DNA of 64,000 nt. It comes from a bacterium (GTDB lineage Bacteria > Cyanobacteriota > Vampirovibrionia > Vampirovibrionales > Vampirovibrionaceae). The position numbers were made by a program, and so were the translations under genes. The stretch's first letter is position 1. Each line of letters begins with the position of its first letter. Below are positions 33,387-42,402 of the stretch, in pieces. The stretch spans positions 248,001 to 312,000 of the forward strand of contig JAUIEU010000001.1 of assembly GCA_030429585.1 (NCBI GenBank), read 5' to 3'. The notes under the pieces were generated by a model. The model saw only the letters and a list, made by a program, of their open reading frames with translations, made no database searches and had not been told where the DNA came from.

Positions 33387-34148
33387 TTAATTAATTAACG
33401 TGCCGCAGGTTAAGTCGCCGTTTAAAATGCTGCCCAGCGAGTCGGTATCGTTAAAGTTGAATACCACAATGGGCATGCCGGTATCTTTGCATAGGCTAAT
33501 GGCGGTTTGGTCCATCACCTTTAGGTTTTGGCGCATTACATCATCGTAGCTTAGGCTATCAAAGCGTTTGGCGTCATCGTGGCTGTTAGGGTCTTTGTTG
33601 TACACACCGTCCACACCATTTTTGGCCATAAAAATACCATCGGCATTAATTTCCGCCGCCCGCAAGGCACTGGTGGTATCCGTGCTAAAAAACGGGTTGC
33701 CAGTACCGCCGCCAAAAATAACCACGCGGCCTTTTTCCAAATGGCGCACCGCCCGCAACCGAATGTACGGTTCCGCCACACGGTTAATATCAATGGCGCT
33801 CATCATGCGGGTATCCACGCCTTTTTTCTTTAGCAGGCCTTGTAAAACCAGCGCGTTCATCACGGTGGCCAGCATGCCCACGTAATCGGCGGCAGCGCGG
33901 TCCATGCCGAGCTTGGTGCTAATTTGCAGCCCCCGGAAAATATTACCGCCCCCAACTACAATAGCAATTTGCACGCCAAGCTCGCTGGCCTTGGCAATAT
34001 CGGTAGCCACTTTGTCCATCACCTCTTGGCTAATGCCAAAGCCTTGGTCGCCCATCAGGGCTTCGCCGCTAATTTTTAGCAGGATGCGCTTGTAGGGTTT
34101 GGCTGGGGTATTGGTCATGGTGGTGGTTTCCGGGGTGGCTAAGGTCAT
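33387..34148 (-). CDS. pyrH: UMP kinase
   Basis: 253 residues. Bacterial hexameric UMP kinase: [14 protein letters not shown], the glycine-rich [30 protein letters not shown] and [17 protein letters not shown] start at 34118 ([11 protein letters not shown]) would be closer to the family length. It is the third gene of the conserved rpsB-tsf-pyrH order, but a terminator separates it from tsf, so it may have a promoter of its own or depend on partial read-through. Confidence 0.97.
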   Translation of the reverse strand: MTLATPETTTMTNTPAKPYKRILLKISGEALMGDQGFGISQEVMDKVATDIAKASELGVQIAIVVGGGNIFRGLQISTKLGMDRAAADYVGMLATVMNALVLQGLLKKKGVDTRMMSAIDINRVAEPYIRLRAVRHLEKGRVVIFGGGTGNPFFSTDTTSALRAAEINADGIFMAKNGVDGVYNKDPNSHDDAKRFDSLSYDDVMRQNLKVMDQTAISLCKDTGMPIVVFNFNDTDSLGSILNGDLTCGTLIN

Positions 34149-34182
34149 GGGGACAATTCTTTTTTAAAAGAGGAACAGGTAT

Positions 34183-34211
34183 AAAAAAGCCCGACCTTTG
34201 GGCCGGGCTTT
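34183..34211 (-). terminator. terminator between tsf and pyrH
   Basis: Stem AAAGCCCGGCC/GGTCGGGCTTT with an AAA loop, followed on the minus strand by TTTATA, 9 bp after the tsf stop. The run of Ts is part of the stem end, a typical intrinsic terminator. Confidence 0.85.
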
Positions 34212-34219
34212 AATAGGAT

Positions 34220-35155
34220 TTATTTGAGCTGGGCCATTACTTCATCAGCAAAGTTGGCTTCTTCTTTTTCAACCCCTTCGCCAAGAACGAAACGGGTAAA
34301 GCGGCTAACGGTAATAGTACCGCCAAGCTGCTCGCCAGTTTGTTTAACGTACTCGTCAACGCTTAGGCTGCTATCTTTAACATAAGGTTGTTGTAGCAAT
34401 ACCTTGGCGCCAAGTTGTTTTTGCACACGGCCTTTTACAATATTCTCGCGAATATTCTCTGGCTTGTTTTGCAAATCTTCTTTGCCCATTTCAATGCGGG
34501 TTTCTTCGTCAATCACGGTTTGAGGAATATCATCCATGCTCACAAAGTCGGCACCAAAGCTGGCAATCTGCATGCAGATATCTTTGCCAAACGCCGCCAT
34601 TTCTGGCTTGCTTGCCATGGCTTTATCGCTGCAGGTAAATTCGGTAATAACACCAATTTTACCGCCGGTGTGTACGTAGGTTTGAATTAACCCATCGGTA
34701 TCTAGGTTGTACAGTTGGAAGCGACGCAGGGTAATGTTTTCTTTAATGGTACCAATTTTTTCGGTAATAAAATCGCGTACCGATTGGCTGGGCATAGCCA
34801 TAGCAGGCTGGGCTAAAAAGGTGGCAAGGTCAGCCGCTTTTTCGGTAAGGGCCTGCTCGGTTAAAATAGTAATGAGCTCTTTAAAGGCGTCGCCTTTAGC
34901 CACGAAATCGGTTTCGCAGTTTAGCTCTAACATCACGCCCATTTGGCCGTCATCGCTAGTTGCGGCGTTTACTTGCCCATCAGCAGCAGCACGGCCGCTT
35001 TTTTTAGCCGCATTGGCTAAGCCCTTTTGACGAAGCAATTCCATGGCTTTATCCATGTCGCCATCGCTATCTACTAAAGCATTTTTGGTATCTAACATGC
35101 CAGCGCCACTGCGCTCGCGGAGTTCTTTTACTTGTGCGGCGGTATAGCCTGCCAT
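34220..35155 (-). CDS. tsf: elongation factor Ts
   Basis: 311 residues. Guanine-nucleotide exchange factor for EF-Tu. Signature elements are VKELRERSGAGMLDTKNAL, the TDFVAKGDAFKEL core and the second subdomain ENITLRRFQLY. Start supported by AAGGAGAAACAAATT. It lies 93 bp after rpsB; a hairpin CGGCCC/GGGCCG in that gap may adjust the ratio of the two messages. Confidence 0.97.
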   Translation of the reverse strand: MAGYTAAQVKELRERSGAGMLDTKNALVDSDGDMDKAMELLRQKGLANAAKKSGRAAADGQVNAATSDDGQMGVMLELNCETDFVAKGDAFKELITILTEQALTEKAADLATFLAQPAMAMPSQSVRDFITEKIGTIKENITLRRFQLYNLDTDGLIQTYVHTGGKIGVITEFTCSDKAMASKPEMAAFGKDICMQIASFGADFVSMDDIPQTVIDEETRIEMGKEDLQNKPENIRENIVKGRVQKQLGAKVLLQQPYVKDSSLSVDEYVKQTGEQLGGTITVSRFTRFVLGEGVEKEEANFADEVMAQLK

Positions 35156-35248
35156 AATTTGTTTCTCCTTAGAAAATTGAGTTTAAAAAAATAAAAAGGG
35201 TGGGTAACAATAACGGCCCTGTTAATGGGGCCGCTATCGTAAGGTGAT

Positions 35249-36142
35249 TTATTCGGCGTCTTTTGTTGCGCCGGCGGCAGCCATTTCGCGATTCTCTTCG
35301 GTCTTGGCGTCTTCGGCAGCTGGGGCTGCTTCTGTTTTTTCGTCAGTCGCAACAGGCTGTTTGCCGCGGGTTACTTTTTCGGCGGGCTTATCGGCGCTGC
35401 CTTTTTTCATTTCTTCTTTTAGTACAGCAGCACCGCTTAGTTTTTTCTCGCGCTCGGCTTTGCCTTCGGCAATCGCATCGGCTAGGTAACTAATCACAAA
35501 GCGAATGGAGCGAATGGCGTCATCATTACCAGGGATAACCTTGGTGATGTTGCCAGGGTTGCAGTTGGTATCTACCAAGCACACCAACGGTACACCGGCC
35601 TTTTGGGCTTCTTCCACCGCTAAGGATTCACGGTTGATATCTACCACTACAATAATGTCAGGCATGCCGCGCATGGTTTTCATGCCGCCTAGGCTGCGGT
35701 CTAGTTTTTCGTGCTGGCGGTTAAGTACGGCTACTTCTTTTTTAGGTAGGCGCTCCATGTGGCCGTTTTCGCGCATTTCTTCTAAGTCACGCAGGCGGTT
35801 AATCCGGGTGCGGATAATATCGAAGTTAGTTAAGGTACCGCCCAACCAACGGCGGTTAATAAAGTAAGCACCCACGCGCTCGGCTTCTTCCTGAATAATA
35901 GGAGCCGCCTGCTTTTTGGTGCCAACAAATACAATCTTTTTGCCCTTGGCCGACGCATCTTTTAAAAACTCGTAGGATTTTTCCATGAGTTGCACGGTTT
36001 GGGTTAAGTCAATAATATGGATACCGTTGCGCTTGCCCCAAATATAGGGCTTCATTTTAGGGTTCCAGCGGCTGGTTTTGTGGCCAAAGTGGACACCGGC
36101 TTCCATTAGTTTTTCTAGCGTAAGTTCGTTGGCAGCGGCCAT
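35249..36142 (-). CDS. rpsB: 30S ribosomal protein S2
   Basis: 297 residues. S2 core with LMEAGVHFGHKTSRWNPKM, IYGKRNGIHIIDL-like segment, NRRWLGGTLTNF and PDIIVVVDINRE. A C-terminal extension of about 60 residues rich in Ala, Glu and Lys is longer than in E. coli but common in this part of the tree. AAGGAACTTTATTA precedes the ATG. A structured leader of about 200 nt precedes the gene (see findings). Confidence 0.98.
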   Translation of the reverse strand: MAAANELTLEKLMEAGVHFGHKTSRWNPKMKPYIWGKRNGIHIIDLTQTVQLMEKSYEFLKDASAKGKKIVFVGTKKQAAPIIQEEAERVGAYFINRRWLGGTLTNFDIIRTRINRLRDLEEMRENGHMERLPKKEVAVLNRQHEKLDRSLGGMKTMRGMPDIIVVVDINRESLAVEEAQKAGVPLVCLVDTNCNPGNITKVIPGNDDAIRSIRFVISYLADAIAEGKAEREKKLSGAAVLKEEMKKGSADKPAEKVTRGKQPVATDEKTEAAPAAEDAKTEENREMAAAGATKDAE

Positions 36143-36361
36143 TAATAAAGTTCCTTGTTTAAATAGTAGGGGTTAACGGTATATAAAATAGGTAGAGAAA
36201 AAACCTGTGGCCACGGGCAAACAGATAGGCTTGCAAGCATGGCACCTAATGCACCAGTGTACGCCGAACCCGGGGGCTCTCGCAACTAATCGGCGGGTCA
36301 AATCCAAAAGTCTTACCATGGTACTCGCTAACACCCCCAACGCAAGGGCCCAGTGGGGCCT

Positions 36362-37762
36362 TTATAAGGGTTCTGTGGTGGTTTCGCATACGGCAATGGT
36401 GTCGGGTAAAAAGGAGGCGTGGCCGGGCTGGATGACTTCGCCGGGGATTAATAGCGGAATACCGGGCGGGCAGGGGGCAATGGTGTGTTGGGCAACGCGG
36501 CCAACGGCGTGTTGTGCGCTAACCACCTCACTGCGGTTAAAAAAGGCGTGCCGTGGGCTACAGGCGATGTGGGGTATGGGCAGTGCGTGGGGTGAAAAAT
36601 GGCCACTGAGCGGGCCGGTGGAGAAATCTTTCTCGCCTAACGCCTGTAGGGCTTGGGTAAAGCGGGTTAAATCTTGTGGGGTTACCCCTAGGCCTACCTT
36701 GTACAGGGCGCTTTGTGGGTTAATTGCCTCAAAAGAGATGCCTTGTGCGTCTTCCAGCCAGATGGCCCAGTCGTTGGGGTCGGCGCCTGTTACCTGGAGG
36801 AGGAGAGAGAGGGGGTCCCGGTTGGGGGTGTGGCACAAGGTTATGTGGGGGGGGAGTGTTAGGCTGTTTCGCCATTCGGCTACCATGGCCAAGGTTTGGG
36901 CAATGTGGTGCTGCCCGTTAGTGCTATTTAGCCAGCCAATGTGATTATCCATGGCGGCCATAAGCGGATACGGCGGGCTGCTAGTGTGCAGCAAGTTTAG
37001 CGCCGCCTGAAAACGCTTTGGCGATACGGCAGAGCTTTTAGGCAGATGGGCCACTGCGCTAGGTGTAATGCCGCCAGCATGCTTGTGTAGCGATTGCACC
37101 ACAATATCGACGCCATCCACTTGGCAGCCCGAGGTGGGGAAGTCATTATGCAGCGGAAATAATGCCCCGTGGGCTTCATCTGCGATAAGCTTTAGGTTGT
37201 GCTGCATACACATTTTGCCAATCGCAGCGAGCTCTGGTACCCAGCCATCGTAGGTGGGGTTGGGTAGGATTACCCCTTTTGCGTGGGGGTGTTCGGTAAT
37301 GCCGCGTTCTACGGCTTGTGCCGTCAGCCCCAACCACGTGCCCCAGTGGGCGTTGTATTCTGGCATCAGCCACACCGGGTTCAGGTCGGCCAGTATCATA
37401 CCGTGGATAATGCTGCGATGAGCGTTGCGAGGCACTAGCACGGTATCGCCGGGTTGAAAGGCGGCCAGCAAGGCAGCCTGGATACCCACCGTGCTGCCTT
37501 GCACCAGGAAAAAGGTGTGTTGTGCCCCGTATAAACGTGCTGCACGGTGTTGGGCGTCGGCAATGCAGCCTTCGGGGGCGCTTAGGTCATCCAGGCCGTC
37601 AATTTCGGTTGAATCGACGGTCAGATAATCGGCTGAAATACCGATAGAAGGAAACAACCCTCGCCCTTGATGCCCCGGTATATGAAAACGAACCCGCTCC
37701 ATCTCGGCAAGAGCCTTAAGAGCGGGTTCGATAAACATGTCAGATTGGTGATGGGTTGTCAC
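36362..37762 (-). CDS. Orn/Lys/Arg decarboxylase, PLP-dependent (SpeA/Cad-type, fold type I)
   Basis: 466 residues. N-terminal signature RFHIPGHQGRGL, then STEIDGLDDLSAPEG, LVQGSTVGIQAALLA, the PLP-contact DEAHGALFPLHN and the Schiff-base Lys in VQSLHKHAGG. The C-terminal ODC-type domain is short (PGIPLLIPGEV). This compact form occurs in Firmicutes and Cyanobacteria and decarboxylates lysine, ornithine or arginine, feeding polyamine synthesis; the substrate cannot be told from sequence alone. It follows pnp by 16 bp and is likely in the rpsO-pnp operon. Confidence 0.9.
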   Translation of the reverse strand: MTTHHQSDMFIEPALKALAEMERVRFHIPGHQGRGLFPSIGISADYLTVDSTEIDGLDDLSAPEGCIADAQHRAARLYGAQHTFFLVQGSTVGIQAALLAAFQPGDTVLVPRNAHRSIIHGMILADLNPVWLMPEYNAHWGTWLGLTAQAVERGITEHPHAKGVILPNPTYDGWVPELAAIGKMCMQHNLKLIADEAHGALFPLHNDFPTSGCQVDGVDIVVQSLHKHAGGITPSAVAHLPKSSAVSPKRFQAALNLLHTSSPPYPLMAAMDNHIGWLNSTNGQHHIAQTLAMVAEWRNSLTLPPHITLCHTPNRDPLSLLLQVTGADPNDWAIWLEDAQGISFEAINPQSALYKVGLGVTPQDLTRFTQALQALGEKDFSTGPLSGHFSPHALPIPHIACSPRHAFFNRSEVVSAQHAVGRVAQHTIAPCPPGIPLLIPGEVIQPGHASFLPDTIAVCETTTEPL

Positions 37763-37778
37763 CGGCTAATCAGTAGGC

Positions 37779-40067
37779 TTAGCGACGATCACGGCCACCG
37801 CCACGGCCACGAGGTGGCCCTTCACGGCGAGGGCGTGGGGCCATCAGCTCGTCAAAGTTTTCAGGCAGTTCAATGGGTTCCGCACCATGCTCAACCCGCT
37901 CTTCGTTGGTTAAGCCTTTAATGGTGAGGTTGACGCGTTTCATGTCGTCTACTTCGCGGATTTTTACCAACACTTCGTCGCCAACGCTTAGGGCGTCTTC
38001 CACGGTGTTGACCCGATCCCAGCTGATTTGAGAAATGTGGACCATGCCATCACGGCCAGGTACCAGCTCTACAAAGGCGCCAATGGGGATAATCCGAACC
38101 ACTTTGCCTTTAAAGATCATACCCGCTTCCAGCTTCATGGTTTGGTTGTGGATAATATCGTAGGCTTCTTCGCCACCTTTGCCGGTAGAGGTGATGGTTA
38201 CGGTACCATCATCTTCAATATCTACCTGGGCGCCGGTTTGCTCAATAATGCCACGGATGTTTTTACCACCAGGCCCAATCACTTGGCCAATCATGTCGGG
38301 GGCAATTTTTAGGGTAATAATGCGTGGGGCACTATCCGCCATTTCTTCGCGTGGGGCAGGTAGGGCTTGCGCCATTTTGCCAAGAATATGCAAACGGCCA
38401 AGGCGCGCTTGCTCCAGGGCCAGTTTCATAATCTCTAACGAAATACCCTGGATTTTAATATCCATTTGCAGGGCGGTCACGCCATCCGCGTTACCCGTTA
38501 CCTTAAAGTCCATGTCACCCAAGAAGTCTTCCACGCCTTGGATATCAGATAAGATGGTGAAGTTGTCACCGTCTTTAATCAGGCCCATGGCAATACCGCC
38601 CACAGGGGTGGTGACGGGCACACCGGCATCCATTAGCGCGAGTGATGCGCCGCAGGTGCTGGCCATACTGGTGGAACCATTAGAAGCAATCGCTTCCGAG
38701 TTTACCCGCAGGGTGTAGGGGAAGTCTTCTTTGGTAGGCAAGCTGGCTTCTACCGCACGACCTGCTAGGGCACCGTGGCCAATTTCTCGGCGGCCTGGGC
38801 CACGCAAGGGGCGGGCTTCGCCAACCGAGTATGGGGGGAAGGAATAGTGGTGCATCCACCGCTTTTCTTTCAGCGGGTCAATGCCGTCTAGGTTTTGCTT
38901 ATCCCCAGGCGAACCGAGTGTGGCGATGGCCAGTACTTGGGTGTTACCACGGGTAAACAGGGCACTACCATGCACGCGAGGGATCAGGCCAACTTCGCAA
39001 TGGATAGGACGAATCTCATCCGCCTTACGGCCATCAGCCCGAACGCCTTCGGTGGTTACCATGGCGCGCATCACACGTTTTTCAACGGCTTTGTAGCAGC
39101 CGCCTACATGGTCAATTTTCTTATCAGCTAAAAACTGGCTAATGCTGTGGTCTTCGGCTAGGGCGGCAACCGCGTCTTTTACCTCGGTTTTGGCCTCGGC
39201 CAACAGCTCTTTGCGCTTGTCGCGGTCAAACTCGTGGTACGCCGCACTGACTTTGGCTTCAGCAATGTTATCCACAAAGGCTTGTAGCTCGGTGGTGTCT
39301 TCTTCGTTCACGTACTCTTCTTTAACCACGCCACATTGTTTTTGGAAGGCATCTTGGGCAGCACATTGCTCTTTAATGCTGGCATGGGCCACTTCCAAGG
39401 CTTGCAGTAACAGGTCTTCGTTCACAAATTGTGCGCCCGCTTCTACCATCATAATGGAGCTGGCAGTACCGGCAACAATCAGGTCGAGCTTGCTGTCTTC
39501 CATTTGTTCAAAGGTGGGGTTTAGCACAAATTCGCCATTAATATGGCCAACACGCACGGCGCCCAAGGGGCCTTTAAAGGGTAGGTTAGCGGCAATTTGT
39601 AGGGCAAAACTAGCACCCAAAATCGCCAGTACATCCATTTGGTGCACGCCATCCGAGCTGAGCGGCGACGCCACTACTTGCACTTCTTTACGGTAGCCGT
39701 CAGGCCATAGGGGGCGAATAGGGCGATCCATTAGGCGGCAGCTAAGCACAGCTTTTTCGCTGGGGCGGCCTTCGCGCTTAATAAAACCACCGGGGATTTT
39801 ACCGATGGCGTACATTTTTTCTTCAAAATCACAAATTAGCGGAAAAAAGTCGATGCCTGGGCGAGGGTCGCCACCGCCAGCGGCGGTTACTAGCATCATG
39901 GTGTCGCCAACTTTTAGGGTTACGGCACCTGCGGCTTGGCGGGCCAGGCGGCCAGCTTCAATCTCAATGGTGTGCTCGCCAATGGTTAGGCTGGTTTGCT
40001 GCAAATCGTACAGCTTATCGGCGTCGTTGCCGGTGGCTTGTGGGGTATCCATCATAGTCGTTGTCAT
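37779..40067 (-). CDS. pnp: polyribonucleotide nucleotidyltransferase
   Basis: 762 residues. Two RNase PH domains (RPIRPLWPDGYRKEVQVV; RIHCEVGLIPRVHGSALFTRG), a helical linker, a KH domain (MIGQVIGPGGKNIRGI, near 595-610), an S1 domain (FKGKVVRIIPIGAFVEL, near 660-720) and an Arg/Gly-rich tail. It degrades RNA 3' to 5' with phosphate as part of mRNA turnover. It follows rpsO, the classic rpsO-pnp arrangement, and its leader holds a hairpin that may be an RNase III site as in E. coli autoregulation. Confidence 0.98.
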   Translation of the reverse strand: MTTTMMDTPQATGNDADKLYDLQQTSLTIGEHTIEIEAGRLARQAAGAVTLKVGDTMMLVTAAGGGDPRPGIDFFPLICDFEEKMYAIGKIPGGFIKREGRPSEKAVLSCRLMDRPIRPLWPDGYRKEVQVVASPLSSDGVHQMDVLAILGASFALQIAANLPFKGPLGAVRVGHINGEFVLNPTFEQMEDSKLDLIVAGTASSIMMVEAGAQFVNEDLLLQALEVAHASIKEQCAAQDAFQKQCGVVKEEYVNEEDTTELQAFVDNIAEAKVSAAYHEFDRDKRKELLAEAKTEVKDAVAALAEDHSISQFLADKKIDHVGGCYKAVEKRVMRAMVTTEGVRADGRKADEIRPIHCEVGLIPRVHGSALFTRGNTQVLAIATLGSPGDKQNLDGIDPLKEKRWMHHYSFPPYSVGEARPLRGPGRREIGHGALAGRAVEASLPTKEDFPYTLRVNSEAIASNGSTSMASTCGASLALMDAGVPVTTPVGGIAMGLIKDGDNFTILSDIQGVEDFLGDMDFKVTGNADGVTALQMDIKIQGISLEIMKLALEQARLGRLHILGKMAQALPAPREEMADSAPRIITLKIAPDMIGQVIGPGGKNIRGIIEQTGAQVDIEDDGTVTITSTGKGGEEAYDIIHNQTMKLEAGMIFKGKVVRIIPIGAFVELVPGRDGMVHISQISWDRVNTVEDALSVGDEVLVKIREVDDMKRVNLTIKGLTNEERVEHGAEPIELPENFDELMAPRPRREGPPRGRGGGRDRR

Positions 40068-40131
40068 GGTTGTCTTTCTTTAGAACAGTATCGGTTGCCA
40101 GCCTCGCGCGCAGAGGGGCATTAAACAAAGG

Positions 40132-40155
40132 GGAAGCGACTGTTAAAACGCTTCC
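40132..40155 (-). promoter_or_regulatory. pnp: hairpin in the pnp leader
   Basis: A perfect 7-bp stem GGAAGCG/CGCTTCC with a 10-nt loop lies about 65 bp upstream of the pnp start. In E. coli, a pnp leader hairpin cut by RNase III mediates autocontrol. Whether this one does so is inference. Confidence 0.35.
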
Positions 40156-40240
40156 TGCCAAGCAGCACCGGTAAAACCGAGGGCTTGGCGCGCACATAAA
40201 TAATCAAGCCTGCATGGTAGCACAGTCATCACCAAAGCAA

Positions 40241-40271
40241 AACCGATGCCAACACAGGGGTGGCATCGGTT
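40241..40271 (-). terminator. rpsO-pnp intergenic terminator
   Basis: A perfect 11-bp stem AACCGATGCCA/TGGCATCGGTT is followed on the minus strand by TTGCTTT. It probably ends most rpsO transcripts and lowers expression of pnp. Confidence 0.8.
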
Positions 40272-40316
40272 GCGAATGGGGTAAAGTGCTGTAAAAAAGC
40301 CCTTACAAATAACGCC

Positions 40317-40589
40317 TTAGCGACGTAGGTTTAGGCTTTTAATGTAGTCACGGTATTCTTCTGGGCTTAGTTTACCTTTTAGGTAACGCAATAAGCGGGT
40401 GCGGCGGCCAACCATTAGTTGCAAGCCACGGCGGGTGGAGAAATCTTTTTTATTCTCTTTTAAATGTTCCGTTAGGTGGTTAATACGGTAGGTTAGCTGT
40501 GCCACCTGTGCCTGTGGGCTGCCCGTATCTTTGTCGTGGACACCGTATTCGGTGAAAATATCTTTTTTCTGTTCCTGGGTAAATGGCAT
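40317..40589 (-). CDS. rpsO: 30S ribosomal protein S15
   Basis: 90 residues, the standard size. Typical S15 text: DTGSPQAQVAQLTYRINHLTEHL, KKDFSTRRGLQLMVGRRTRLLRYL and a C-terminal YRDYIKSLNLRR. Binds 16S rRNA early in 30S assembly. First gene of the rpsO-pnp-decarboxylase run. Confidence 0.98.
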   Translation of the reverse strand: MPFTQEQKKDIFTEYGVHDKDTGSPQAQVAQLTYRINHLTEHLKENKKDFSTRRGLQLMVGRRTRLLRYLKGKLSPEEYRDYIKSLNLRR

Positions 40590-40821
40590 GTTGATGAATC
40601 ACTTTCAAATAATAATGATGGGTGAAAGAGGTGTTACGAGCACCCTATTTAAAACGATTTGCTATGGGTTCGTCAACTAGTAACCTGTAAGTCGGTGGCG
40701 GCTTGGTAACATTTACTAAACATGCTTATAAGGTTAGATGAATAAATACACGCCAATCGGTTGCATTGCCATCGTGTTTGCAACATACTCCTCAACCCTA
40801 ACCTAATCAATGGTGTTACAC

Positions 40822-40898
<77 letters not shown>

Positions 40899-41135
40899 TT
40901 TTTTAGTTCTCTCTCTTAATTATTCTTTTTTTCCTTTAGCTTGGCTCCCCCCCCATTTTGCCAGGCTATTTTCTTGCCTATTTTTTGGCACACCAAGCGG
41001 CTCTGGCTCCCCACCCATTACTTGGGCTAGGCTTATTCCTTTGCTTGTTTTTCTGATTTCAGATTTCCAAAAGTCGTTTTCTGTTGAGATTTTTATTGTT
41101 GCAGGGGGCTGGTTCCTTATCAAAAAACCATGTAA
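40899..41135. other. intergenic sequence without a recognised feature
   Basis: Between the tRNA and the exported-protein gene. It has T-rich runs after the tRNA that can act as its terminator and two occurrences of GGCTCCCC-CCCAT (near 40945 and 41005), but no gene or strong hairpin that I can support. Confidence 0.4.
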
Positions 41136-41996
41136 TTACTCCAACCAAATGCCTTGTAGGGCCATGTCGTCCCAGTCTTGGCGGCCGTGGGTATCCCAAT
41201 GCCAGCCGGTTTGCAGGGTTAGGGTATGGGTCCCTGGTGGAAAGGCCCCACCTGGCAGCGAAACAGTTTGGTAAATGCCATTGGTGGTTATGTCGCCTAA
41301 GGGTTTACCGTTAAGGTGGATGGTAAAGGCACTGGCGGTAAAGGGGGTGGCAATGCGGTCTTGCTGGTGGGCGCGCACGGTATCTAGCCCCACAATGGCG
41401 CCAATGGTTAAGGTAAGGGGTTTGCCGGTAACGGCCTGCGGGCATTGGGGCCCAGGGCAGATAATGGTGTAGTGTAACTGGTGAGATTCCGCTGCCTGTT
41501 GGTTAAATAGCCCGCTACCCGCCGACCACTGAGAGTAAGACCCATCCCCAAGGCGGTGCCACTGGGTATCCAGCGGGGTTCGGGTTTGGGTGGCGGCAGC
41601 GGCAAAGGGTAGGCGAATTTCTAACACTTGGTGCCGCTGTAACGCCAGGGCCACCTTGCTTGGCGAAATAATCACGGTATGGGGCGCGTGCGGGCGGGCA
41701 GGTTGGGTAATTTCTGCCACCACGGCGGTGGGTAGGCCCCCTAGGGGCAGACGGCATTGGCCGTTGGCATTGGTGCGGCAGGCAGGTTGGCCATCTATGT
41801 TGACGCGGGCGTTGGCCACGGTGTGCCCCGTGGCGGTGAGCACCATGCTAGGCACCCAGCCCGGTTGCCAGGTGTGGGTTTCTGCCACGTTGCCCTGCAG
41901 GGGGCGCATGGCCTGTAGGGGGGCAGGCCAAAACATCCCCATTAGCAGGGCAAACACAGGCAGTGCGGCCAGTAATAATCGAAGGTGTTGTTTCAT
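41136..41996 (-). CDS. exported protein with Ig-like/carboxypeptidase-regulatory-like repeat, unknown function
   Basis: 286 residues from the ATG at 41996 (MKQHLRLL), with a signal peptide ending PAPLQA. Residues about 45-120 resemble a carboxypeptidase-regulatory/Ig-like beta sandwich (VLTATGHTVANARVNIDG, GQCRLPLGGLPTA). The rest is beta-rich with paired Cys (CPGPQCPQ) and ends in a lectin-like segment (SLPGGAFPPGTHTLTLQ). No catalytic motif is seen. It is probably a periplasmic or surface adhesion or carbohydrate-binding protein; this is inference. Confidence 0.65.
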   Translation of the reverse strand: MKQHLRLLLAALPVFALLMGMFWPAPLQAMRPLQGNVAETHTWQPGWVPSMVLTATGHTVANARVNIDGQPACRTNANGQCRLPLGGLPTAVVAEITQPARPHAPHTVIISPSKVALALQRHQVLEIRLPFAAAATQTRTPLDTQWHRLGDGSYSQWSAGSGLFNQQAAESHQLHYTIICPGPQCPQAVTGKPLTLTIGAIVGLDTVRAHQQDRIATPFTASAFTIHLNGKPLGDITTNGIYQTVSLPGGAFPPGTHTLTLQTGWHWDTHGRQDWDDMALQGIWLE

Positions 41997-42120
41997 TAGG
42001 TACCGCACGTTATAACGGTTCTATCCTTAGTATGGCCTGCCGTGGCTCACTTGCCCCCCTCCAATCGGGGGAGAGGTGGGGTAATTGTTACATTAGCGAG
42101 GCTGTGTTTTAGGCTAATTA

Positions 42121-42342
42121 TTTTTGTTTGACGGGGGCTAGCCCCCGTCGCCCCCATTGGGAACAGGGTGTTCCCAAGCCCTCCCAAGGGGTTGATGGTT
42201 CATCAGGGACGCTTGCTGGGCGCCTTCCCAACGGCGGCTGCGCTTGCCAAGGTATTGGTGCCACGGGCAATGCTCACCCGCCGATTGGTCTGCTCGGGTG
42301 TTCATGTTTTGCATTCTACACCCCGCACCGGCGCCAGCCGCT
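42121..42342 (+). repeat. dispersed intergenic repeat, copy 2
   Basis: Second copy of the element at 28371-28594, same orientation. Both hairpins are kept: GACGGGGGC-ta-GCCCCCGTC with altered loop, and TTGGGAACA-ggg-TGTTCCCAA. The conserved blocks GGCTGCGCTTGCCAA, CGGGCAATGCTCACCCG and CCCGCACCGGC follow in the same order. It fills the gap between the exported protein and uppP. Confidence 0.8.
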
Positions 42343-42402
42343 TCGGTATGGTTTTCTACGATGGCTTTTCGGAAAAAACGTTAGTGTTTATCTGTATTAA
42401 CA

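Noticed and set aside
36255-36345. tRNA-like sequence on the minus strand upstream of rpsB (GGGTTCG, D-arm-like TTAGCGAGT)
   Set aside because: No acceptor stem or consistent anticodon arm can be built; better explained as an rpsB leader structure.
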